Below, piece by piece: positions 1 through 11,730 of a stretch of 64,000 nucleotides of DNA. The DNA lies in contig VTFK01000073.1 of NCBI GenBank assembly GCA_009617715.1, forward strand, positions 1,302,001 to 1,366,000, in the 5' to 3' direction. Every line of letters begins with the position of its first letter. Within the stretch, counting starts at the first letter, position 1. The notes under the pieces are model-generated. The model was not told the origin of the DNA and did no database searches. It saw nothing but the letters and a program-made list of their open reading frames with translations. The position numbers were made by a program, and so were the translations under genes. The stretch comes from Plectrocnemia conspersa (lineage: Eukaryota; Arthropoda; Insecta; Trichoptera; Polycentropodidae).

Positions 1-540
1 GAAAGGGTTAACTCGTGCCTATTATTATTTACTTAAGAAATTATATTACGATGTTAAAAAATATATAAAATGCCATTTTTGTCATGAGGCCCGGAATCAT
101 TGTTTTCCCAGGGCCTGGGTTCGTTCTCGGCGGCCCTGTTTCGCACGATACATTTATAAAAAGAGCTTGCAATAAATTGCCTATGTAAATATATTTTTTG
201 TATTATATTTTTTATGACACTAATATTGTTGTTCGTGAAATTCATTGACTTTAACTTTACATATTGATTTTATTCATTTATTATATTAATTTCTTAACGA
301 AATTTTAGCTTTAAAAAGTATATTCATGTTTTTGTCCATTTTGTTTAATAATTAAAATAATAATAAAATAATATAAATTTATGAAAATAATATCTTTCCC
401 AAACCTTTGTGCCAAACAGCATTTGTCAGTCTCTTATTTTTATTCTCACAATCAAAATTATTATACCGGTATCAACAGTGATAATGTAGCGAACATATAT
501 AATAATATAACTCGGCATTAATAAAACTTAAACAACGGCA
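1..540. other. A/T-rich spacer, no gene
   Basis: Mostly A/T with short runs of T and A and no open frame of note. A small G+C-richer patch at about 85-145 carries several CCCGG/GGGCC-like strings, and the 63-codon open frame across it on the minus strand has no recognisable domain. I see no splice or promoter arrangement. Confidence 0.6.
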
Positions 541-850
541 ATAAAAGTTTATAGCCATATTCCCCGGTTTCGACGTCGCCGGTCCTTCGGTGGCTTATTA
601 CCCGTGTCCGCCACTGTGCCACGATTTAAAGCGAATTTAATAACGCCCCTTTTTATTGTGATGCAAATGGGGGCCGGCTGCAGACATTTTATAGCCCGCC
701 GATGGACGAAGGAGCTTTTAACCTAATGGACGAATAAACAAGTCGCCCAAGCCGCAAGATTCCAAACGACCAAATCGATCGACGTCGACTTTGAACAATG
801 CTAATTCTGACCCTATATCCACATTCTGTGTTTGTGTGTGTGTGAGTGTT
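540..850. other. G+C-rich island 1, candidate regulatory element
   Basis: The block is sharply richer in G+C and CpG than its flanks. It contains CGACGTCG twice (571-578 and 780-787); the second lies in a perfect 10-bp palindrome (779-788), so each carries an ACGT core of the CRE/bZIP type. Homeodomain-like A/T strings such as TTTAATAACG are interspersed. A short TG microsatellite at about 826-849 ends the island. No open frame is longer than background. A non-coding regulatory role is inferred from composition only. Confidence 0.4.
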
Positions 851-2230
851 TTCACGTTGACCGCTTTCGACTTTTAGTCAAAAGGCTTAACCGCACTTTT
901 GTCGGTCCGTATGAGAATCGCAATTAAATTAGACCAAAAATTAATTAAACGCTCTTCAATATACATACGTGTACATACATATAAGGCTTGCGTTTTAAAT
1001 ATATTATATTGTATATGAAAGGCTAGACGGATACTTAAGATTTTGAGGGTTGCAAAATAAACGTGTATTTCTAAGTAATAATTGCTGCCATAATTAATTT
1101 TAAAATAGGGCCAACTCTTCATGTGCGTTTATCGTTGTACAGATATTTATTTTTATTATATCAGGCCCGAAATAAATTATGTTTTTAACAAAAAATCTTG
1201 CTTACTCGTTGATACATATTTTATTATATTCGTGCTCATCCAGATTTAACATTTGGTTATTTAAAATAAATAGGTTTCAAAATTTTCAATTGTAGATTTT
1301 TAACTAAGTAAACATTTTTTTCAAAATTGCATGGCTTGTAAATTTCTTCATGAAAACACCAGTTTAAAACATTATCTAAAAAAATGCGATAGTGACAGTG
1401 ATATAAGATTCAATAAATATTGGCAAATGCTAAAAAAAATCAAACTGGTAATTACGATATATTGTCCTGGAAGTGGGAAACCAGGAAAAATAATTTATGT
1501 TTATTGATATACATATATTTTTTATAGAGCCTTTTTGTTGAAAATTAAATTTGTACGAATATTTCAGAATGTTTTACAACTGATATTAATTTTTATACAG
1601 CTGCATAAGATAGGGATGGTCCGTGCCAGATGTTATGTATTAAATATGTATGCTTTCTTGAAAGCTCTTAATAAAGGTCGGAAGTATATAAATGGCAAAA
1701 ATATGTTTACAATATTTTTTAACTACTCCAATAGACCTTGCTTTTGCTAATTTAAGAAATACGGCAAAAATTATATGTATTAGATAAAGAGAAACCGTTC
1801 CGCGTGAGAATCCATAATAGGAACTTTCCACAGAGTTACGCCATAAAATTTTCTTATCGGCGAACATTATATTTTTTGAAATACGAAATTTTTTAGTAAA
1901 CGAATCATCGTCTTATTGAAGTTTGTTTTCTTCATCAAACATCTAGTTCTGTGCTTATCAATAATATATAGAAATCTACAATAATATTCTGTATTGGGAA
2001 GTGAAAATGAAAATTTCCTTTTTTGAGAAATGAAAAACAGCGAGAAAACCAAATGTTTAATAGTTTTCAAATTAGTCATTAAGAACTAATCGTTCAGATA
2101 GTATTCATACTTTTACTAATAAAATAAACATTAAAAAAGATTTTTGATTTCATACACTCTATCATATGAATATATTGGAAATTCGTGATCAAATCAAATT
2201 TATTTGACACCCTTTTCACCCCATCTAGAT
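850..2230. other. A/T-rich spacer with one possible repeat remnant
   Basis: Low-complexity A/T-rich DNA. The short open frames at 1535-1750 (plus), 1640-1867 (minus) and 1867-2079 (minus) match nothing I recognise and overlap one another on opposite strands. Positions 1465-1485 resemble 16534-16550 (shared TCCTGGAAG plus ACCAG), described as a repeat pair. Confidence 0.5.
1441..1545 (+). repeat. Weak dispersed repeat, copy 1
   Basis: About 100 bp resembles 16515-16620. Shared landmarks in the same order are AATTAC, a TAT-rich stretch, TCCTGGAAG, a GGG tract, ACCAG, an AATA stretch and later a GAGC followed by a T run. The segment has a small dyad, CCTGG at 1466-1470 and CCAGG at 1481-1485. 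It could be the end of an old mobile element. The similarity was seen by eye only. Confidence 0.25.
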
Positions 2231-2560
2231 ACAGGGATTTTTAACGAGACAATTTCCTGCGGACGTTGCTATTGATTCAAGGCATCGAGCTATATCATTG
2301 ATATTGTCGTTGGACCGCGTGTTTGTTTAGTCGGCGGCGACAAACAATCATTGTCCGTCCGGTGGAGATTCGGAATGGCGCAAATTGACTAAAACACGGG
2401 GATCGATGGTTGTGCCGCGTTGCGAGCCACCGTGATATATGGCCGCTAACGCCATAAATCAATGGTGTAATGGGCCATGATTGCCCCGGCCGGTCTCTGG
2501 CAGACAGGAGCGGATATAATTTGCTCGACAAAAGCTCCCCGTGCTGCCACGATGCACAAA
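2230..2560. other. G+C-rich island 2, candidate regulatory element
   Basis: About 330 bp rich in G+C and CpG between A/T-rich flanks. It includes the strings GGTCTCTGGCAGACAGG and CCGTGATATATGGCC. The only sizeable open frame (2295-2531, minus, 78 codons) shows low-complexity basic residues and no domain, so I treat it as chance. A/T-rich DNA with another chance frame (2580-2771) follows up to the RTE remnant. Confidence 0.4.
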
Positions 2561-2835
2561 CTAGCTAGAAGCGGCGATATTGATGAGTGACAGGAGCGCT
2601 GACAAGGTGACAGCAGTAAAACGGAAGGTAAAAAAACCGATGGAAAATCATTACAATATAAATAAAATAATACAAAAATTTGGGGATGCGTTTATCGTAT
2701 GGTATATTGGTCAAGCCCCGAAAGTTGTTTCCCAAAAACTGTTGTGGACCAAATCGAGAATTTTAATATAATGCATTTAATACCTACTAAATGTATATTA
2801 ATCTCTTGAGTAGTGGTTTTTTACCTGCAAAAGAG

Positions 2836-3890
2836 TCATGACTCTTCTTGTACCATCTTCAGTTAGAAGTTGCCGATTTTGGTTTTGTTTACTGCTGCAC
2901 GGAATATTTTTAAAAAATGTAATCCAAACCATTCCTTCAAAACGTTTAGCCATGAGAATAAACGTCTACCTATTCTTCTTATTCTGATTTTCTATCCTGA
3001 ATGATATGTTAGCTTAGTTTGTATTTTAGTTACTTAACTAATTTTGATATTCCGCAGCACTTCTCGCTCTATCCGTCCAAAATAATTTAAGCATACGTCT
3101 ATATAAATATTATTTTAAATTAAAAATAAGGTCTGTGTCTAGATAATGTATAGGAAAATAGCGAAAATATAACAACGAATAATGCGCGCTTTTAACTGAA
3201 GGCTTTCATTGTAAAAAAATGACTTTTTGCCATTTCTATTTGAGACTAGTCCCATTTTTTTTTACTTATGAACTCAATTATTTTTACTGTATAACTCTTT
3301 TTATTGGTTAAATTTGCTGTAGAAAGTGAACTTTGAATTCTGAATGTTGTCTTGTATACCTTTGTTATTAGTGTTTAAATATCGCTGGAATTATTTGCAA
3401 ATCTAATATTATTTATTAGTTAACCATTCACTAGTATCCATAGATCACTCCCATTTAAAACTTCTTACAATATTGATTCGGAGTACGTAAATAACAAAGG
3501 CGATAAAAATGCATCCTTGTCGAGTACAGTGTTTAATTTGAACATATTTACTAAAAAAAATCCATTTTACCAATGGCTACTTGATTCTAGTACGGTTTTT
3601 AAATAATGCAGATGTCAATATCATTTAGTTTTTGTAGAAGTTTAGAATGTTTAACTTTGTCAAAAGTTTTTCATATTCTACAAAGCACATAAACACATTT
3701 ACAATAACATCCAGACATATTTGTACAAGAAAGTTAAAATCAAATAAAGCTTTTCTTGGGCTTAAACCATTTCTAAATCACAATTGGGTGTCGCTTATGC
3801 TTATCTCACATTTATTGCATTTTCTATTGTAAATGATTTTAATCAAATAGCTCATATGTCTATCTATATGAGGGGTTAGGACACTTTTTT
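2836..3890 (-). mobile_element. RTE-clade LINE remnant: reverse transcriptase to C-terminus, dead
   Basis: Read on the minus strand from about 3890 down to a stop at 2836-2838, the decayed frame follows the C-terminal half of an RTE-type retrotransposon polymerase. In order: ISDTQ (3784-3798) in the fingers, motif A FVEYEK (3667-3684; family pattern FVDYEKAFD), RQGC (3511-3522) followed after a frameshift by LSPLLF, NNIR plus FANNS (3387-3401; family YADDT), WTDRAR near 3085, SWLNVLKEWFG near 2930-2958 and LFRAAVNK near 2890. Several frameshifts and stops are present. Both metal-binding aspartates of motif C are now asparagine and the aspartate of motif A is glutamate, so the enzyme is inactive. 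The endonuclease half is missing or unrecognisable. The 61-codon plus-strand frame at 3647-3832 is only the antisense of this element. Confidence 0.85.
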
Positions 3891-6530
3891 AGCTAATATC
3901 TAAAAATATGTTTATTACCGTCTAGTAATAAAAATAATTTTCTCAAAAATTATTTTTGACACAAAAACATCAAAGATGTAAAAGTAATTTAAAAACTCTT
4001 TATGTGGTTTAGGCGATTTGTGTGATTCGTGTATTTTGTTTTATTTTCTTTAAAGTAAAAAGTCATGTTTTATCTAGTAGCTTTTTAATCGCTTTAAACA
4101 AACAGTTTTAAAAGCATATGCAAAATTTGATTAATGAAAAGGTTCTGCTATGTTCACAAATTTAATTCGTGTTTTTTTGCTAAACAAATAGGTGTCTTTT
4201 CTAATTTTCAGAATCCTCTGTTACACTAATTTTAATATAAAAAACTTTAAAAATTATACCTTTGTCTTAATTGATATAAAATAATGCAAATATTTAATCA
4301 TTTCTTCATTGTTTTTGCTTTTATTACCCCCAAAATTTTAATTCTTAACCATTCTTAACCATTCTGTTCTATACTATTGACAATCTTTTGCATTTAGCTT
4401 TTAGCATTATTTCGTTGATTAAAAGCGTTTTAAAACAGAAAAAATACTTATTTATGATAAGCCACCTTGGAAAATATGTAAGTGCGTATATTTGCGCACT
4501 AAAAAGAAGGCGTATTTTTCCTTAGCTTAAATTTGCTAAAATAAACCTTTTCACAATTTGCCAAAACTATGTTAGGTACAGCAGTACTTAGACTTCTAAT
4601 ACTTGAATTAGACAAGAAAACGCCAAACCAATAAATACTTGATTTATATTTAAATATTTTCTAAGCACAATATTAATATAAACTCATATGAACGACAGAA
4701 TCACTGACTGACAAATTCACATAAACTTGCTCCTAAAACCTGAGATGAAATTCATAAAAAAAAACTTTACACTGCAGGTTTTAAGTACACAATTTTAAAT
4801 AGAATCACATATCTTAGTAAAAAAAGTTTTTAAAATTATATGATGAAAACGGAAATATACTATGCTGTAATCCATTCCATACGAAATTTTTAACCATACT
4901 ATGGATAACATGTTTCTGCTTCAGTTGTTTTTCTGTTATATATTGCTAGTAATTTTACTGTTGTATTGTTGTTTCTGTTACTGTGATGCATTTTCATTTA
5001 TATTCTAACAAATATATAAATTGATATAAAACCTCTAATTATATTTGCAAGGCAACACAAATATATTAAATTGTAGGTCTTACGAAACGAAATACAACGA
5101 ATGTATTAATATTAATAGCTTGCTATTTTCACTTGAGTTTCGTACCATTTTGCCGGATGACCTTAATTAGAAGCGGCAGAATCGCTCCAATTATTCAAGA
5201 AAATGCAATATTTGCATAAAACAGTAATAATTAAAAATAAACTGTTTAGTCGGTAAATAGTCGCAAAAATATACCGACACATTATTTTTATTGTTCTGAA
5301 TATAAAATCAAACTTTATTGTCTGAAATAATATATCTTTATTTAGACATTAATAAATAGGTATTTATTTATTTGTATAATTAACACCTATGTTATATCTG
5401 CTCAAAAAAGTAATTATTTGGACAGTATGATACAAAATAATTACCACTTCAAACCACATCAATAAATCAAATTACGAGTTGTGGTCCAAAATATAAATTG
5501 AATTTACATCGAGCTATTCGAGGATTTTATAGGAGACAAATCAAAAGGGATTATTGAAAACGCATGGAAAATATGTAGTTTTTTTGTAAAAGTATTTCAA
5601 AAAGTTAAAATATACATTGACGTTTACGCCGGCGTATTTTTTTACTGCCTTTCATCTCACGCAATTGCTTTTATGCATTTTTCTATTTCCTATTCACTTG
5701 GAGAGGGTATATGGCGATATTATTCTGAATGACTTCGTACGTTGAATACCAAAAGAAATTTCCTAGCAGAAAAATAAAAGTATTCGTGCGATAATGAAAT
5801 CTTGCAATATCGTATTTTTTACGTATGGTATATATTTTTATGTGGAAATTGAGACATTGCTCAAGAAAATAATGAAAATACATTAGAAAAATACTTTTAA
5901 TCAACAATATTACATTTTTAGTCAGTAGTGATTTTAATATAAAAGCTTTGTACTTTTAATTAATCAAACTAAGGCGGCTATCTCTCCATCAATTTTGCAT
6001 CTGTTATTGCGAGGCCTTTGTATATTCTAAGCTAGTAGTTTTACAAGTAGTAGTTCTAATTTAAGTAATGTGCTTAATACAAATAAAGTGCTATGATAAC
6101 GTTCTGGATTATATACGACCGGAGAAAGAGGAGGAGACCAATGCTCTTACTCTCTTACAATTGGATGCTTTGAGGTTAAACAATAATCTTTTATATCTGA
6201 TAAATATCATATTCCAATAATAATCATAAATTAAAAGGAAATATTACCTTCAAAATTGTTCCCTTTCTTACAATAGCTACAATGCATTGTAATTATTTTA
6301 ATAAATATTCTGTAATTTAATTAGAATCTATAGATTATTTCGCTTTCTTTTTTCCGAAACAAAAATTCAAGGCAAAATATTATAGCAATCGATCTAATAT
6401 TGATTCTATAAAAAAAAATACAAATTTAAATACATATTAGCGATAATAAAAGCCCTATTTAATATAAATACATACTAACTGTTTGTGACACCTGTGTATT
6501 GAATAAACGTATAAATTATTTTTAAACCGA
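3890..6530. other. A/T-rich spacer
   Basis: About 2.6 kb of A/T-rich DNA. At 4341-4365 the 10-mer ATTCTTAACC is repeated in tandem about 2.5 times. The element upstream of the RTE remnant (its endonuclease region) would lie at 3900-5000, but I could not recognise it. The 74-codon frame at 5683-5907 (minus) has no domain. Confidence 0.5.
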
Positions 6531-7060
6531 AATTTCGTTTAGCAAAACAAGCAACGCGAGCAGAAGAGCCGAAATAAATCATACGATTTTCACGGCGAAA
6601 CGGTAACCTTTTTATTGTATTTCAAAACACGAACATTAATGTAATGAATATCACACTCCGCCCCGCGAAATACACAACGTTTTTCGGGGGTTTGAGGAGA
6701 AACGCGAAGAAAGAAAATGCCAAGGGAAAAATATTTATCACCACAGGGGCGAGCTTTTTTTTAGAACTCCTCCACCGACGTGGAAAAAAACACACAAATG
6801 TAAAAAGAAATGGGTGGTTTGTTGTATTGAAAAATATTCGTACGAGTGGAAAACGGGAACTCCTATTACTCCTTTATATGGTAAAGAGTGCGGTAGGCTC
6901 TGTTTGCCGTGGGTAATTTGGTTACGTCAGGAAGGATTTGTATTCGGAGAATTTCGATTTTGCACGCGGATTTTTATTTTTCTTCTATGCCTTTTTCTAC
7001 GTAACGCAACCGAAGTGAATTTTTTTAAACACGCGAAGGAATGACAATCACGAGCTCAAA
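6530..7060. other. G+C-rich island 3, candidate regulatory element
   Basis: About 500 bp with many CpGs (for example CGCCCCGCGAAA near 6659 and repeated CGCGAA/CGAAG strings). It holds two overlapping plus-strand open frames in different phases (6644-6916 and 6814-7044). Neither has a recognisable domain, and purine-rich runs account for their openness. I read this as non-coding. Confidence 0.4.
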
Positions 7061-7450
7061 CAAGCGTACAAGAAATATATTTAAGCTCATTCTACAAATC
7101 AGACTAATCACTTACGGTTTAATTTTTTTCTTTTTAAATTCTCTTTAGAGATTTTAATAAAAAAAAATGCTCATTATATTTATAAACGCAGGTAGAAAAA
7201 AACGAATTTATCTATTTGATTTTCGGCTAAAACCAAAACGTTTTAAAGTGGTTATGATGTGATTGTACTGCTGCTTTTTAAATAAATAGTTCAACCCACT
7301 TATAAACTCATAAATATTGGTTAATATCTTTTTCATTATAAGAAATCACTTTAAGGGCGTTTGTTTGAAAATTACAATCTATTTTACATAAATAATAAGA
7401 AATGCTTTTCTAGCGTAAATTATTTAAAATAAATTTTTGGGTACATGCGA
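7060..7450. other. A/T-rich spacer, possible Jockey 3' UTR
   Basis: About 390 bp of A/T-rich sequence lying just beyond the stop codon of the Jockey remnant, where that element's 3' untranslated region would be. No poly(A) or tandem tail with clear boundaries and no target-site duplication could be identified. Confidence 0.4.
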
Positions 7451-8600
7451 TTATAACAAATTGTGTGGTTTGGTTCTTTTTAGTCTTCTGATTAGATATT
7501 TTTATATTAAGGAGTAAAATTGTTTAAGCATCAATATGATCCTTTAATATTTGTTAATGTGATAAGGTAAATTTCTGGATGATTTCTGATATTGTCTTAA
7601 TCGCAAGGTCTTGATGGAGATAGCGTTTCATACGAACCATGGTGCGTTAACAGCATACCGAAGTACATTATTCTGGAACCCTTGTATAATCTCTCGATTT
7701 GCTCATTTGGTACAGTCTCATAAATACCGTAGATTCATATGGGTTTGAGGATATGTTTGTTATTAGCATTTACCTGTTTTTTAATTAAAGCAATGAATAT
7801 CTTCTCATTCGTCAATACAGTTTTATAAATTTTGTATTACATAAGTTCTTCTCTTTTTTTATGACGTGTCATGTTCAGCGTAGCTTAGCATATAATGTCA
7901 TTCCTAGATACTTTGCATGATTAGAAAAGGGAATGATTTCCTATTAAAGTATGGTTTTTGTGTCGATGGGTAAAATTCGCGTACACTGACTTACTTTCAT
8001 TTCATTTGATTCTACACTACATCTAAATAGAGTTATTCGGTTTAGTTATTGCTTATTTTTTATTATCACCAATGGCTAATATTTCAGTATCGTCTGAAAA
8101 TGTGGCTGTAGTGGTTTTTTCATTATCTGATAGGTCACTAGTGTAAAGTAAGTAGAGTAAAGGATGCAATACACTTCCCTGCGGGACTCCTGCTTCAATT
8201 TTAATAAGCTTAAAATATGTATCATCTTGCCTTACCGCAGGATTTAGATTGTTTTAAAAAGTAACATATTAATAATTTAATAAATAAATTCATCGTGCAA
8301 CATCCTGTCAAGCGTCTCAAAAACATCGATAATGATGGCGGAACAGATTTGAATTTCTTCTTATGCCTTTTCTACCATGCTCGTTATTCTTTGCACTGGT
8401 TCAATGGTCAAGTAATTCAAACAGAACCTAATCTGATGATCACTAATTTTTATTTTGTCATCAATTACATGAATGATACTTTTTAGGAGAACTTTGAACA
8501 TATGAAAATAGTCTGTACTATAATGTATTTTCCTGGTTTTTAAACCATGATCACTTTTGCATTCTTCCATGGCAAAGATACTTAATTTTGGTAGGAAGCT
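7451..8600 (-). mobile_element. Jockey-clade LINE remnant: reverse transcriptase and C-terminus, dead
   Basis: On the minus strand the frame fragments follow a Jockey-type ORF2 from the RT fingers to its end. From high to low coordinate they are: fingers segment with SDHQIRF and STDYFH-like strings (8361-8570), motif A region IIIDVFETLDR (8304-8336; family pattern D-AFD-VW), AGVPQGSVLHPLLY starting near 8193, motif C FSDDT ending near 8089, a region like VNAPWYV near 7629-7652, and the terminal RRLKR (7475-7489) with a stop at 7451-7453. The catalytic DD of motif C survives, but stops and frameshifts break the frame throughout. The endonuclease and ORF1 are not seen upstream of 8600, consistent with 5' truncation, which is usual for LINE copies. 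The short plus-strand frame at 8295-8486 is a shadow. Confidence 0.88.
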
Positions 8601-11390
8601 ACGTTTCTGATCTGTGTTATTTTACTATGTTTATTGTACAAAATCTGTAGATTATGTTGGTTGAAGATTTAAGCAACATTGATTGTTTTTTACCATTTAA
8701 TATAATAATTCTTTACAAATACGTATTTTTTGGCATGTTACATTCATTTATGTATAAACTTACATATATATAGTCATACATACATGCGGTTAAATATATT
8801 GTCAAGCTTTGATTTATAATGACGCCGCATGAGCTATTTCAATATTATTTAAACGAAACAAAGCGAGCGCAGAAAGAAATGCGATTATTTTATTGTTCTT
8901 TTTGATATTATATTCGTCTTGGCAATTTCGGCGCTTATTTGACTTGCGAAAGAAAATAACATATAATATATGCGTTGTTATATGATGTTAAAAAATCTAA
9001 CTAAGAAGTTTCAATGCGGAAAAGCAATAAAAACCAACATTATTTTCTTGGTTTGTAAAGATATACATATAATACTTTTAAAGATGAAAAAAAACAACAC
9101 TTCAACTTAATGTATCTCATGATATAATAGCTTTTATGATTAGAAGTTTAATTTTAACTCCGAAAATCTGTTTTATTAGTAGATTGCGGTGTGTATTTAT
9201 CGATATAATGGTTTAATTTTGTCGAAGTAATGTAACGTAAACGAATCCTTTGATCATACCGCCAGCTAAATATATACATCATTTATATACGGATTAATAA
9301 AATGTTTTTGCGTTTCTCAGTAATTTTCCTTTTATGGGATGAACCCACAAACAATAAAGGATAAGTAAGACATGTATATAAATATATTTTTATAAATATA
9401 CACTATAGAATATATCACAAATAAAAACCTATATTTTTTTAAGTCAGATTGCTCTCACTTAAGACGATATACAATAATATAACGCAAGAATTTAATAAAT
9501 ATAAAAGGAAAATTTGTGATATTTGTGAACATCAGTGCTATTTTTATATATATTTAGATATTAAACTTGTAAAAATTATCTTTAATATTTTTTTATTGTA
9601 ATGCTATATTTTTTATATATGCACTAATATTCTAACTATCTATATATTATATACATATGTATATAATAATCACATGGTCACACTTATAAAGTATCTCGCA
9701 TTTCCCGTCACAAATATTTGATGCCTCATTAGAAATATTTCCCAAACTTTCAGCTACCAATATACAAAGATAATTTTTATAATTTTTTTAAAAAAGCCAA
9801 ACGTCTTACACCACTGTTTTATATAGTAAACTACTTTTAAATCATAATTATTTGGACTTTTTTGTACATTACGTTGGTAAATTATAATTTATCGTTTACC
9901 GTTTTAAAAAAAAGATCTCAAATATTTCCGACTTCTATTAAAAGCTTTATAAAATACTATTTTGCAACATCTAGCATGTATTCACTTTTCCACATAGCAA
10001 GTTACATTTTAAACTATTTATTTAATTTTTAACTAAAAGAAACATAATGAAAATTAAAATTTTTAAGTTGACGTTTTCTCATGAAATTCTTAAGAAATAA
10101 TTCCATTGAAGAAACACGAATCATATGCATATTTTTAATATAGTTATTATTTACCATAAAATGCCTTCTGAGCTCCTCGAAAAACATTTCATTTTTTTTT
10201 TTAGGATTTTCATTAGTAACTAATATACATATATACAGATATTTTTTTCCTAAAATTAAAAAAGAAGCTATATTATTTTCCGTTAAAAATATTTAAATAA
10301 AATTTATGACATGAAAATTGTAATTATAATATGATTTTTATTAATGATTAGAAATTTAATTTATCTTTACTATTGTCTATTTATGTATAAGATTAAATAT
10401 ATTTTTATTGAATACAAATTTAAATTTAATGGTAAATGCAAAACTAACACCAATTTAATTATATATGGGTGAATAACTAGTTTGACAGTTTACTGTAGTC
10501 AACCTGTAAAAATTACTAAAGAAATGCGAGATGATATTGTGAATCATCAAGTACTACTTGACAAACTCGTTATTTATTTTTTACGATGTCTAATTTTATT
10601 CGTAGTTATTTTTAGAGTTGTCAATATTTTATTTTGATAATTTTCTATAATGATAAATGGTGTCGAATGATTTTTCTACGTCCAGCATTATTAATTTTTA
10701 TTTTTTTCATATTGATTTTAGCTCAAATGTATTAATTTAGCCCGGTAATTTTGAGTCGCTGAATGCATTTAACAGAAACAAAATTGTTCATTTATAATTT
10801 GACTACCTAGTGATTCTTTTATGCGCATTAAAATATTTCTTATAATGATTCATGATTTATGGAAATAAAAATATAATATATAAAAAAAATATATAATATA
10901 TAAAAACATTTACAGCCGTGCAACGCATAAAACACTAATAATTTAGTATGCTTCACATATAAACCATGAGAGTTTATATTATTATATTATTCAATAAATT
11001 AAAATATTATTTATAAGATATTTCCAATGAAAAATCTTGTTAAATTAAATTAAGCATTTCAATTAGTATTGAGCTTTAGTAAGCGCCAATTTAATAGCCG
11101 CCCCCATTATATTTTTTTTTCTAAACTTGAAATCAATAGATAAAAAAATGGAATTCAAGAGTGAATATCTCGATTCCAGGGATTTTAAAAAGTGCCTGAG
11201 ATCAGACTTCGCAGTCTCCACTCAAAAAGTTTCTTTACCAATCTGCTATCCTCAAATCTTCTTGTGTCCGCCCACTTTCATTTTAGCTCAGAAACTCTTT
11301 TGTTGATTCAATCGACCGCGCAGTTTTGACTTATAGTTAATATCCAAATTAAAAACAAGTTAAATATAACCTAAATTTACATTTGTCAGT
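8600..11390. other. A/T-rich spacer
   Basis: Nearly 2.8 kb of very A/T-rich DNA with TATATA/ACATAT microsatellite-like strings (for example near 9640-9670). A 15-16 bp A/T string is duplicated in direct orientation at about 10868-10906. No open frame of interest and no recognisable element. Confidence 0.55.
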
Positions 11391-11730
11391 TTCACGCGGC
11401 ACGTGTACCATTTTTTCGTAGCACTTAGTTCTTTGGGTAATCGCGTTTTCTTCGACGCCCACCACCTGTCTGTTGTGCCGAACCATTTACACAAACGGGG
11501 GGCTTTAAAATCAAGCGACCCGGCGAAATGTAAATTCGACATAATTCCCGTACGCCGTGTTTGTTGTGCGGAATTCGCGGGTTTCTCACCAAACCCATCC
11601 CGGGCATTCGTTTGCGGGTTTTTCCAGCGCGGCCGGATAATAATTTCACACAAAAATAATTCATGAGAATTTAATGGAGGCTTTTGCGGTTACGCCGCAG
11701 AACACTTTGTCTCTCATCCCCAAGCTCCTT
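11390..11730. other. G+C-rich island 4, shares a bipartite motif with the island at 33.4 kb
   Basis: The 340-bp block is G+C- and CpG-rich. Three overlapping open frames on both strands (11360-11653, 11403-11666, 11425-11664) are all open at once, which reflects low stop density rather than coding; none has a domain. Positions 11475-11536 contain GTGCCGAACCAT and, further on, CCCGGCGAAATGTAAATT. The same two blocks recur in order and at similar spacing at 33610-33662, which suggests a functional or duplicated non-coding element. Confidence 0.5.

Noticed and set aside
1456..1485. ATATTGTCCTG resembling the 5' end of the insect microRNA miR-1000
   Set aside because: Only 11 bases match and the flanks do not fold into a precursor of the usual length; the local dyad is a 5-bp stem only.
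3647..3832. 61-codon plus-strand frame
   Set aside because: It is antisense to the RTE-clade reverse transcriptase remnant.
11360..11666. Three overlapping 79-97 codon frames as a small gene
   Set aside because: All are open at once on both strands, with no domain; explained by composition.
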